Source: CBDUQN01 sp965369375
GTDB taxonomy: Bacteria > Krumholzibacteriota > Krumholzibacteriia > Krumholzibacteriales > Krumholzibacteriaceae
DNA: 64,000 bases
Direction of reading: 5' to 3'
Assembly (NCBI GenBank): GCA_965369375.1
Contig: CBDUQN010000006.1
Location: 11,048 to 75,047, forward strand
The translations under genes and the position numbers were made by a program. The notes below the pieces were generated by a model. It saw nothing but the letters and a program-made list of their open reading frames with translations. It was not told the DNA's origin and searched no databases. This document shows, piece after piece, positions 44,497 to 51,892 of this stretch. Position 1 is the first letter of the stretch; every line of letters begins with the position of its first letter.

Positions 44497-45393
44497 ATGG
44501 AGATACAGATACCCGGATATGCATTCAACCTGTCCCTTGACAGCCGTGCCACGGGAAAATCGGACGGATGGGGAGGGCTCTTCCCGGGACGCCCGAGATC
44601 CCGCGCCGCTTCGTATGCGCTCTTCAGTATTGCTCTCATCGTCGTTGTTTCAGTATTTGCTCCGCTCCTAACGCCGTACGGGCGGGATGCCATAGATTTG
44701 AATAACATTCTCGCACGGCCGTCACTCACGCACGTGTTCGGGACCGACGAGCTCGGCAGGGATGTCTTCACGAGACTCGCCTTCGGCGGGCGGTTCACGC
44801 TTCTCGTTGCATTCTGTTCGGTGATGATAGCCACATCCGCAGGTTTGGCGATGGGGGCGCTGTCGGGATACTACGGCGGGCGGGTGGACGGTGCCGTAAC
44901 GGCGATGGTGGATCTCTTCCTCTCCGTGCCGACATTCCTCGTTCTTCTCGTCGCCGCGGCGTTCGGCGGCGGGCGCCTCTGGATAATCCCCCTTGTGATC
45001 GGAGGGACTTCATGGATGGAATGCGCGCGGATCGTCAGGGCGAAGGTTCTCACGCTCAAGGAGGAGGAATTTGTCGAAGCGGCCCGATCGATCGGTGTTC
45101 ACGACCGCGTAATCGTTTTCAGGCACATTCTTCCTCATGCGCTTCCCCCCGTTATCGTTGCGGCGACGGTCGGATTCGCGCAGGCGATGCTCATCGAGAG
45201 CGGCTTGAGCTTCCTCGGCTTCGGCGTTCAGCCGCCCCTGCCGACCTGGGGAAACATGCTCGAGAATTCATGGATATTTCTCCGCAGATCGCCGACCGCT
45301 GCAATTGCCCCGGGCTTCATGATTTTTTTCACCTGTCTCTGTTTCAATATTGTCGGCGATAATTTGCGGCGGACGCTTGCAAGAGATCGATAA
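44497..45393 (+). CDS. Dipeptide/oligopeptide ABC transporter permease, DppC type, second system
   Basis: 298 residues. DppC features: LTHVFGTDELGRDVFTRLAF near residue 80, the EAA loop LKEEEFVEAARSIGVHDRVI, and LSFLGFGVQPPLPTWGNML. ATG at 44497; a GTG one codon upstream is equally possible, with AAGGA before both. Confidence 0.93.
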   Translation: MEIQIPGYAFNLSLDSRATGKSDGWGGLFPGRPRSRAASYALFSIALIVVVSVFAPLLTPYGRDAIDLNNILARPSLTHVFGTDELGRDVFTRLAFGGRFTLLVAFCSVMIATSAGLAMGALSGYYGGRVDGAVTAMVDLFLSVPTFLVLLVAAAFGGGRLWIIPLVIGGTSWMECARIVRAKVLTLKEEEFVEAARSIGVHDRVIVFRHILPHALPPVIVAATVGFAQAMLIESGLSFLGFGVQPPLPTWGNMLENSWIFLRRSPTAAIAPGFMIFFTCLCFNIVGDNLRRTLARDR

Positions 45394-45464
45394 TCCGATT
45401 ACATTTGGAAGCTGGGCACGGCTGCTGAAACTCCCCGTCATCGAAACGCGGAGCGTTGAACATC

Positions 45465-46502
45465 ATGAGCGAAAAAGTCAAGGCCATAGGCCTCGTCTCC
45501 GGCGGACTCGACAGCGCCCTCGCCGTTGCGCTTCTGAAGCGGCAGGGGATCGAACTGCTCGGGCTTCACTATTTCAACGGCTTCTCTTCCGGTGCACTGA
45601 AGGCCGAGGTGCATGGAACGGTTTCCCGTCTCGAAATGCTCGAGGAGAAGACCAGGAGCCTCGAGCTGAGCCTCGGCATTCCGGTCGAGATCATCGATAT
45701 CTCCGAGGAGTACCTCGATCTGCTTGTTTCACCGGACCACGGGTACGGTAAAAACGTCAATCCCTGTATCGACTGCCGGATCGATATGCTCGCGAGAACG
45801 AGGGAGCGGATCGAGCGCGGCGAAGCCCGTTTCGTGTTTACCGGCGAGGTGCTCGGGCAGCGGCCGATGTCACAGCACAAACAGGCCATGAATACGGTCG
45901 AGCGCGAAAGCGGATTGAGGGGGCTTTTGCTGCGTCCCCTCTGCGCGAAGCTGTTGCCGCCGACGATCGCGGAAGAAAAGGGATGGGTTCGCAGGGAGGA
46001 GATGCTCGACATACAGGGCCGTTCCCGCAAGCGGCAGATGCGGCTCGCCGGGGAGCTCGGGATCGGCGGGTATTCGACGCCCGCCGGCGGATGCATACTG
46101 ACCGATGAGAACTACGCCCGCAAATTCAAGGATCTCATGGATCACAAGGAACAACCGGCGCTTCGGCGAACAGAGGCGATTCTTCTTTCGATCGGAAGGC
46201 ACCTGCGCCTCTCTCCCGATGTGAAGATCGTTGTCGGCAGGGAAGAGGCGGAGAACCATTACATAGAAGAGCACTGGAGCGAAAGCTGGCTCGCCACGAC
46301 ACTCGATCAGCCCGGACCCACCGTGTTGATACAGGGTGTACCGGCCGAGCGTGATTTCGAAACGGTTGCCGCCATCACTGCGAGGTACAGCGACGGAAAA
46401 AATCTGGAGAGCGTGCGTGTGGGAGTGAAGAAGGGCGATGCGGAGAGGATTTTTCACGTAGCGCCGGCGGCCGACGACGTGCTGGAGCGGTACAGGATCT
46501 AG
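45465..46502 (+). CDS. PP-loop ATPase, MnmA/ThiI-like, probable tRNA thiolation-related protein with NFACT-R-type C-terminus
   Basis: 345 residues. The PP-loop SGGLDSALA at about residues 11-19 binds ATP. NPCIDCRIDM and AGGCILTD carry conserved cysteines of the tRNA-thiolase group. The C-terminal 130 residues (LSIGRHLRLSPDVKIVVGRE, then GPTVLIQG) look like the NFACT-R-type RNA-binding domain found fused to such PP-loop proteins. It probably thiolates a tRNA uridine, but the modification site is not known. ATG at 45465 has GGAG upstream; an in-frame TTG lies three codons before. Confidence 0.75.
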   Translation: MSEKVKAIGLVSGGLDSALAVALLKRQGIELLGLHYFNGFSSGALKAEVHGTVSRLEMLEEKTRSLELSLGIPVEIIDISEEYLDLLVSPDHGYGKNVNPCIDCRIDMLARTRERIERGEARFVFTGEVLGQRPMSQHKQAMNTVERESGLRGLLLRPLCAKLLPPTIAEEKGWVRREEMLDIQGRSRKRQMRLAGELGIGGYSTPAGGCILTDENYARKFKDLMDHKEQPALRRTEAILLSIGRHLRLSPDVKIVVGREEAENHYIEEHWSESWLATTLDQPGPTVLIQGVPAERDFETVAAITARYSDGKNLESVRVGVKKGDAERIFHVAPAADDVLERYRI

Positions 46503-46564
46503 AGCTCAAAGCGGCATTGACCATTGTCTTCCAGCTGCCGCGTGCCGCTTCTCAATCCCCTCGA

Positions 46565-47068
46565 TTACTTCCGCCTGAAAAACGTTTCGATGATTTCTCG
46601 GTGACTCTCGAACGCGAGCTCGGGAAGCTCGTCAGGGGGGTAGAACCGCGCCTCTTCGGCGTCGTCTCCCGCCCGCGTTTCACCCTCATAACGGGCGAAG
46701 TGGTAACCGATAATGAGAAGTGATACTTTGTAGAAATCGCTCTCCTGGTATATGATATCGATGAGGGTCGGCTCGAATGCCTCGAGTCCCGTTTCTTCCT
46801 CCAGTTCCCTCCGCGCGGCCGCCCCGGGGTTCTCGCCCGTTTCGACGAATCCGCCGGGCAGCGCCCACCGGTTCTTTCCCGGCTCCCTGTTTCTCAGCAC
46901 GAGAAGGATGCGGCCCGATTCGTCCTGCACGAGCGCCGTCGCGGCTGGAATGGGATTTTCGTATACGAACCGATTTTCGCTCTCGCAGAATAGGCGCAAC
47001 CGGCCCTCTCCCTCTCTCTCACCGAGAGGCGCACCGCAGTAGGGACAGAATCGTCTTTCACTCTTCAT
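46565..47068 (-). CDS. NUDIX hydrolase with N-terminal zinc ribbon
   Basis: 167 residues. A four-cysteine-type ribbon (FCPYCGAPL and LRLFCESE) is followed by the Nudix box GGFVETGENPGAAARRELEEETGL shortened here to its core GX5EX7REUXEEXGU, which is fully conserved. It hydrolyses nucleoside diphosphate derivatives; the substrate is unknown. The start at 47068 (complement) begins right before the zinc ribbon and has GGAG upstream; the open frame continues towards cstA but without homology. Divergent from cstA. Confidence 0.9.
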   Translation of the reverse strand: MKSERRFCPYCGAPLGEREGEGRLRLFCESENRFVYENPIPAATALVQDESGRILLVLRNREPGKNRWALPGGFVETGENPGAAARRELEEETGLEAFEPTLIDIIYQESDFYKVSLLIIGYHFARYEGETRAGDDAEEARFYPPDELPELAFESHREIIETFFRRK

Positions 47069-47292
47069 CGCACGGGCTCCGTTTGCTACCAGAGCACAAT
47101 ACGGTATCGGGCTCGGATTCTGCAAGATCGAAGTTGGCGGCCGGTCTACGCAGTTTTTTTTCGGACAATGCTCTCCGGCACGTGTCCGCCTTATCGCTGC
47201 GTCATATCGCCGCGTCATTTCGGATTGCCGTTTAGCGGTGATTACGGTACTATTTTCATCGGCTTGCTCGGAAGAGAGAGGAATCGATTTCA

Positions 47293-48948
47293 ATGAACTC
47301 CCTTATCGTATCCATTGTGTCTCTTCTGATCTACATCATCGCCTATAAATATTATTCGGGCTTTCTGAGCAAACGGGTGCTCTCCCTCGATCCCGTTCGG
47401 CGCACGCCGGCGCGTGAGTATGAGGACGGCGTCGACTTTGTGCCGACGAGCAAGATTATTCTCTTCGGTCATCACTTTGCATCGATTGCCGGTCTCGGTC
47501 CGATCCTCGGCCCCGCGATCGCCGTGATCTGGGGCTGGCTCCCCGCCGTGCTCTGGATCCTCTTCGGCTCGATCCTTCTCGGGGGCGTGCATGACCTGAC
47601 AACCCTCTACGTCAGCTTGCGCAACCGGGGCAGATCGATCGGAGACGTCACAAAGTCCCTCGTCGGCCCGCGGGCGAGGATCCTCTTTCTGTTGCTGATC
47701 TTTTTCACGCTATCGCTTGCCATGGGTACGTTCGTTCGGGTGATCGCCACTCTCTTTACGGAAGGTTTCCATCCGGAATCGGTTCTCCCCGTTATAACGC
47801 TGATCTTTGTCGCCGTCGGCGTGGGATTTCTCGTCTACCGGCATGGCGTAGGCATTGCGCGTGCGACCATCGTTGCGCTCGTTATCATGTTTTTCACGAT
47901 CTGGCTCGGCACAAGGGTGCCCGTTACCGGCGTGACGACAACGGGCTGGGTCTCTGTGCTCATTATCTACGCCTACATCGCGTCGGTGCTCCCCGTATGG
48001 CTCCTGCTGCAGCCGAGGGATTACCTCAACGCCTACCAGCTCGTCATCGGTATGGTTCTCATGTATGCCGGCCTTTTCGTCTTCCACCCTGAAATCGCCG
48101 CGCCGGCGGTGAACAGCGCCCCGGCGGGCGCACCGTCGCTGTTCCCCTTTCTCTTTATTACGATCGCGTGCGGCGCCATATCCGGATTTCACAATCTCGT
48201 GTCGACGGGGACGACATCGAAGCAACTCGGCAGCGAGCCGGACGCCCGCCCGATAGCCTACGGCGGGATGATTGCCGAGGGAGCGCTTGCCATTATCGTC
48301 GTGCTCGCATGCACGGCCGGGGTGACGCGCGCCGAGTGGTTCGATCATTACGCGTCCTGGCAGTCGGCGGCCGGCCTGAGCGCCAAGATGGAGGTCTTTG
48401 TGCAGGGGGCCGGGACGTTCATTTCCAAGCTCGGGATTCCGGCTGATCTGGCGAGGAGCTTTATCGTGGTCATGGCCGTCGGATTCGCCATGACGACGCT
48501 CGATTCGGGAACCCGCCTGCTCCGCTACAATCTCGAAGAGCTCGGCGAGAGCCTCAACATCGGGCCGCTTCGGAATCGCTTTATCGCCACATTCGGTGCC
48601 GTTCTCGGTATCGGATACTTCAGTTTCATGACGGTCGGAGGCAAACCGGTGGGACTGACACTGTGGGAGCTCTTCGGAACGACAAATCAGATACTCGCTG
48701 CGCTGGGGCTTCTCACCGTTTCCCTCTTTCTCTACCGCCAGGGAAAGCCGATCATCTACACGCTGCTTCCCATGATCGGCATGATGATCATGACGGTTAC
48801 CGCCATGATCATAAAACTCAGGGCCAACTTCGCGGCGCGCCACTGGCCGCTGCTCATCGTCGGCGCGATTATCCTCGTGCTCGTCGTCTGGCTCGTAGTC
48901 GAATCGATACTCGCCTTCAAGAGGCACGCAGGCCTCAATTCAACGTGA
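47293..48948 (+). CDS. cstA: Carbon starvation protein CstA family transporter
   Basis: 551-residue polytopic membrane protein. It has the CstA start AYKYYSGFLSKRVLSLDP and FVPTSKIILFGHHFASIAGLG (start of the CstA domain), WGWLPAVLWILFGSILLGGV and later SGFHNLVSTGTTSKQL. CstA proteins import peptides or pyruvate during carbon shortage. This is one of the shorter family members. ATG at 47293. It diverges from the NUDIX gene across about 220 bp. Confidence 0.95.
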   Translation: MNSLIVSIVSLLIYIIAYKYYSGFLSKRVLSLDPVRRTPAREYEDGVDFVPTSKIILFGHHFASIAGLGPILGPAIAVIWGWLPAVLWILFGSILLGGVHDLTTLYVSLRNRGRSIGDVTKSLVGPRARILFLLLIFFTLSLAMGTFVRVIATLFTEGFHPESVLPVITLIFVAVGVGFLVYRHGVGIARATIVALVIMFFTIWLGTRVPVTGVTTTGWVSVLIIYAYIASVLPVWLLLQPRDYLNAYQLVIGMVLMYAGLFVFHPEIAAPAVNSAPAGAPSLFPFLFITIACGAISGFHNLVSTGTTSKQLGSEPDARPIAYGGMIAEGALAIIVVLACTAGVTRAEWFDHYASWQSAAGLSAKMEVFVQGAGTFISKLGIPADLARSFIVVMAVGFAMTTLDSGTRLLRYNLEELGESLNIGPLRNRFIATFGAVLGIGYFSFMTVGGKPVGLTLWELFGTTNQILAALGLLTVSLFLYRQGKPIIYTLLPMIGMMIMTVTAMIIKLRANFAARHWPLLIVGAIILVLVVWLVVESILAFKRHAGLNST

Positions 48949-49035
48949 GGGGGGAAGCCGGTGCATTGCAGCGGCATTACCGCGCCGGAGGGAATAATCG
49001 AAGATGTTTTTCCGTGATCGAAGGGAAGAAGCGGC

Positions 49036-49965
49036 TTGAGAAAGAAGTTTGATGTCGTCGGGCTCGGTTACACCGCCCTCGATTATCTGGGGATCGTGCC
49101 CCATCTGCCCGCGGAGAACCGCAAGCTCGAGCTGCTCGATTTCCACGTTCAGGGCGGCGGCCCGGCGGCGACGGCGCTCGTCACGGCCCGGCGGCTCGGT
49201 CTCTCCGCCTCGTATATCGGGAAGGTGGGAGACGATGATTTCGGGAAACGCATGCTCTCGGAGCTGAAAACCGAAGACGTGGAAACTGATTCCGTTATCA
49301 TCGAAACTGGCGCGAGCTCTCAGTTCGCGTTTATCATGGTCGATGAATCGACGGCGGCGCGGACGATTCTATGGACGAGGGGATCGGTGTCGAGGATCAT
49401 CCCCGATGAGATCGATCTCGGGTTGATCGGATCGGCGCGCGTGTTGCTCGTCGACGACCTCGAACCGGCGGCTGCGCTCGCGGCGGCCCGTGAGGCGAAC
49501 GAGCGGGGTGTTCCCGTTGTCATCGACGCGGGATCGTTGCGGCCGGGAGTCGAGAAGATCCTTCCATGCTGCGATTATATCATTGCCAGTGAGGTCTTCG
49601 CCGAGCAGCTTACCGGCGGTAATGATCACGTGCGTTCCCTCGAAGAGCTCCTTGTGTTCGGCCCGGCGGCAGCGGCCGTGACCCTCGGAGAGAGGGGGTG
49701 CGTTGCCCTCTCAGCCGACGGTCTGATCGAGGCCGAAGGATTCGAAGTCGATGCGGTGGATACGACGGGCGCGGGTGACGTTTTCCACGGAGCGTTTCTC
49801 TTCGCTGTTCTTCAGGGATGGGATCTCTACCGGTCGTGCGTCTTCTCGAATGCCGTTGCGGCGCTGGCCTGCCGCGCGCTCGGCGGGCGGGCGGGCATTC
49901 CGGACCTCGATGAGGCATTGTTGTTTCTCAGGCAAAGAAAACCCGATATCGTTTTTACGCTTTGA
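49036..49965 (+). CDS. PfkB family carbohydrate kinase
   Basis: 309 residues. Ribokinase fold with the N-terminal GLGYTALDYLG, the substrate-binding QGGGPAATALVTARRLG and the catalytic DTTGAGDVFHG with Asp248. Phosphorylates a sugar or sugar-like substrate; the closest look is to the YihV/sulfofructose-kinase and ribokinase side of the family, but the substrate is not determined. TTG start at 49036 after GAAGGGAAG. Confidence 0.92.
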   Translation: MRKKFDVVGLGYTALDYLGIVPHLPAENRKLELLDFHVQGGGPAATALVTARRLGLSASYIGKVGDDDFGKRMLSELKTEDVETDSVIIETGASSQFAFIMVDESTAARTILWTRGSVSRIIPDEIDLGLIGSARVLLVDDLEPAAALAAAREANERGVPVVIDAGSLRPGVEKILPCCDYIIASEVFAEQLTGGNDHVRSLEELLVFGPAAAAVTLGERGCVALSADGLIEAEGFEVDAVDTTGAGDVFHGAFLFAVLQGWDLYRSCVFSNAVAALACRALGGRAGIPDLDEALLFLRQRKPDIVFTL

Positions 49966-49981
49966 ATCCCCGCGAGCGCAA

Positions 49982-50476
49982 TCACGCGCTAACGGTGAAA
50001 TGCCGCTCGGTCCCCGCTGCGAGATCGAAGAGTATCCAACCGGGGGGCTCGAGCAGCCCCATCATTTCGCCGGGATTGATGAGGTGTGTCCCGCCGATCT
50101 TTTCGCTATTTCTCCGGTGCGTGTGTCCGTGGAAGACGGCGGTGTATGCGCCCGTGTAGGCCAGCCCGCGGGCGAACTCGGGCCGGTGGGTGAACGCGAT
50201 CTCACCATCGTCCGTATCCAGAAATCCCATCTCACCGTGCAGAGTGATATTGGGAAATCCCCTCGACACGTTCCCGATTGTGAAGCGGTCCCCTTCATTG
50301 TTGCCGAAGACGATATGCACCGGACCGTCGAATTCGGCCATACGGTCGATCACGAAGGGGGCGCAGAGGTCGCCGCAGTGCAGCAGCATGTCAGGCTTCT
50401 GCTTGTTTATCTCCGCTATCGCAGTGTCGATGTTTTCGAGGTGATCGTGCGTATCGCTCATTACCGCTACTATCAT
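49982..50476 (-). CDS. YfcE/MJ0936 family metallophosphoesterase
   Basis: 164 residues. Calcineurin-like fold with the metal sites AVMSDTHDH, LLHCGDL, FGNNEGD and the final HGHTHRR. Members of this size are phosphodiesterases of unsettled natural substrate. The start is set at MIVAVMSDTHDH (complement of 50474-50476) with AAGGG upstream; the frame is open for 35 codons before this without homology. Convergent with the kinase gene. Confidence 0.92.
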   Translation of the reverse strand: MIVAVMSDTHDHLENIDTAIAEINKQKPDMLLHCGDLCAPFVIDRMAEFDGPVHIVFGNNEGDRFTIGNVSRGFPNITLHGEMGFLDTDDGEIAFTHRPEFARGLAYTGAYTAVFHGHTHRRNSEKIGGTHLINPGEMMGLLEPPGWILFDLAAGTERHFTVSA

Positions 50477-50635
50477 GATGCGCCCTTTCTCGCCCCGCCG
50501 TTGTTTTGCACGGCGGCTTTCCCGATAACCGTTAAAGGTCCTTTTCCATGAATTATAAGGCCAAGCTTTGATTGTTGACAAAGCCTATAATTTTTAGGAT
50601 CGTCGTACGCGGGATATTTGCCAAATCATGAGTAC

Positions 50636-50709
50636 GCGATATCCGCAATTCTACCGGGTTTTCGAAGCACAGGCGATATCCGCAATTCTACCGGGTTTTC
50701 GAAGCACAG
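50636..50709 (+). repeat. Perfect 37-bp tandem duplication before cutA
   Basis: A 37-bp unit beginning GCGATATCCGCAATTCTACC is repeated without a mismatch at 50636-50672 and 50673-50709, ending about 30 bases before the cutA start codon. There are no spacers between the copies, so it is not a CRISPR array. Confidence 0.97.
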
Positions 50710-50741
50710 CCACGCTGCTTGGCGAACGATGGAGGAGCGTT

Positions 50742-51062
50742 ATGAGCGATTTCATTCTTGTCTTCGTGACAACCTCGAACAGGGAGGAAGCCGAAAATAT
50801 CGCAATGAAGCTGATCAATTCCGGATCGGCTCCCTGCATCAATATCATCGCACCGGTCTATTCCGTCTACCAGTGGAAGGATCAGCTGGTCAAAGACGAA
50901 GAGGCGCTCATGATTATCAAGAGCAGAAGGGACCTCTTTTCAGCCGTTCGCGAAGTCGTGGAGAAAAACCACTCGTACGATGTTCCGGAAGTCATATCAA
51001 TCCCCATCGACGATGTTTCCGACAAGTACGGCTCCTTCCTTGCGGGATTTCTTGACAGGTGA
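50742..51062 (+). CDS. cutA: Divalent-cation tolerance protein CutA
   Basis: 106 residues, the normal CutA1 length. MSDFILVFVTTSNREEAENI is the usual start and sets the ATG at 50742, behind GGAGGAG. APCINIIAPVYSVYQWKD and EALMIIKSRRDLFSAV are the trimer-core motifs. CutA has been linked to copper and other metals, but its cellular role is unclear. The upstream in-frame extension is the tandem duplication and not coding. The insertion of an integron-like cassette begins 15 bp after the stop. Confidence 0.95.
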   Translation: MSDFILVFVTTSNREEAENIAMKLINSGSAPCINIIAPVYSVYQWKDQLVKDEEALMIIKSRRDLFSAVREVVEKNHSYDVPEVISIPIDDVSDKYGSFLAGFLDR

Positions 51063-51153
51063 CGGGATAATTCAGCGTTAAGTTTTGCAGCTTTCAAGAT
51101 GTATTGCCGTATACTATTCTGAGAATGGCCGAATCAAAAAAAGGAGACATAAA

Positions 51154-51586
51154 ATAAATACATACAAAAAGACCGCAAGAAATCTGGTAGATGTGAGGAT
51201 AATCCTTTCAGCATTATGGGCAGCTCGAATGTTAAGTGGCTTACAGGGGGATTCGACCCGCTTTCATGATCCGGTGGCGCTAAAGGAATTGGTAGCGGGA
51301 ACCTCAGCTGTACCAGTAACCAATGGATTATTGTTGGTAATGGCAATAATATTTGCGGTTCCGATTTTCATGAGTTTCCTGTCCCTGACGTTGAAGGATA
51401 AAGCGAATCGCTGGGCAAACCGCAGCATAGGCATATTCTTTTGTTGCGTTTGATCTCATTTTCTTGGGCTTAGCTCTTTTCCTATGGCCATTTTCCGCTT
51501 ATGAGACATTTTGGTCAATTGTATACCTTGTGTTTACTGCACTGGTTGTTTGGTATGCATGGAAGTGGCCCAAACAGGGAGCATGA
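51154..51586 (+). pseudogene. Broken DUF6326 family membrane protein gene (cassette gene)
   Basis: The frame opens after AGGAG (51142-51146) at an ATA codon (51154-51156) where an ATG would be expected. It encodes NTYKKTARNLVDVRIILSALW, then two hydrophobic segments with LKDKANRWANRSIGIFF, and stops at 51453. The family continues in the next frame from about 51449 to the TGA at 51584-51586: FDLIFLGLALFLWPFSAYE, then LVFTALVVWYAWKWP. Together they match the size and ending of DUF6326 proteins. Two lesions, a lost start codon and a one-base frameshift near 51437-51450, suggest decay, although a sequencing error at the shift cannot be ruled out. Confidence 0.75.
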
Positions 51587-51651
51587 GTCGATTCCATCTT
51601 ATTTTGAACCACTCAGAGAAAAAGTAGCAATAACTTTGGAACATAGCAAAA

Positions 51652-51722
51652 ACTAACAAGGCGCTGCACCTGACCGCTATTCCGCTGCGCTTCATAGCGG
51701 CAGGTGAGCTTGGTCGTTATCA
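51652..51722 (+). other. attC-like recombination site
   Basis: The outer boxes are ACTAAC (51652-51657) and GTTA (51716-51719). The inner stem CACCTGACCGCTAT (51667-51680) pairs with ATAGCGGCAGGTG (51694-51706) leaving one extra A at 51673. GCT (51663-51665) pairs with AGC (51707-51709) leaving an extra G at 51666. The two unpaired bases on one strand are the hallmark of attC folding, recognised by IntI. The length, 71 bp, is in the usual attC range. Confidence 0.75.
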
Positions 51723-51892
51723 TCCCCGCCCCCCAGCGCGGCCTTGTTTCTCTTTCCATCCTCATAAGCTGCCTGCTCCAAATGCTTTGATGGGATCTCC
51801 CGTGGCACGTCTCTTGATTTCAATAATCGAGGGTTCAGAAAGGAGATCCCGGCGCACCGGGCGTGACACGGTGCGGCAATTTCAAAGAGCAC

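Larger units (their letters stand above)
51077..51722 (+). mobile_element. Solitary integron gene cassette (candidate)
   Basis: A 640-bp segment, visibly more A+T-rich than its surroundings, starts at a GTTRRRY core site GTTAAGT (51077-51083) and ends in an attC-like hairpin (51652-51722). It carries one gene on the same strand ahead of the attC, as in integron cassettes. No integrase gene is in the window. The joint between the G at 51077 and the TT at 51717 would restore an uninterrupted sequence ...CAGCG|TTATC..., with GTT at the junction, consistent with insertion at a secondary GWT site. Confidence 0.7.

Noticed and set aside
46509..46550. Inverted repeat AAGCGGCA / TGCCGCTT between convergent genes
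   Set aside because: The loop is 26 bases and there is no T-run on either strand, so a terminator call is not supported.
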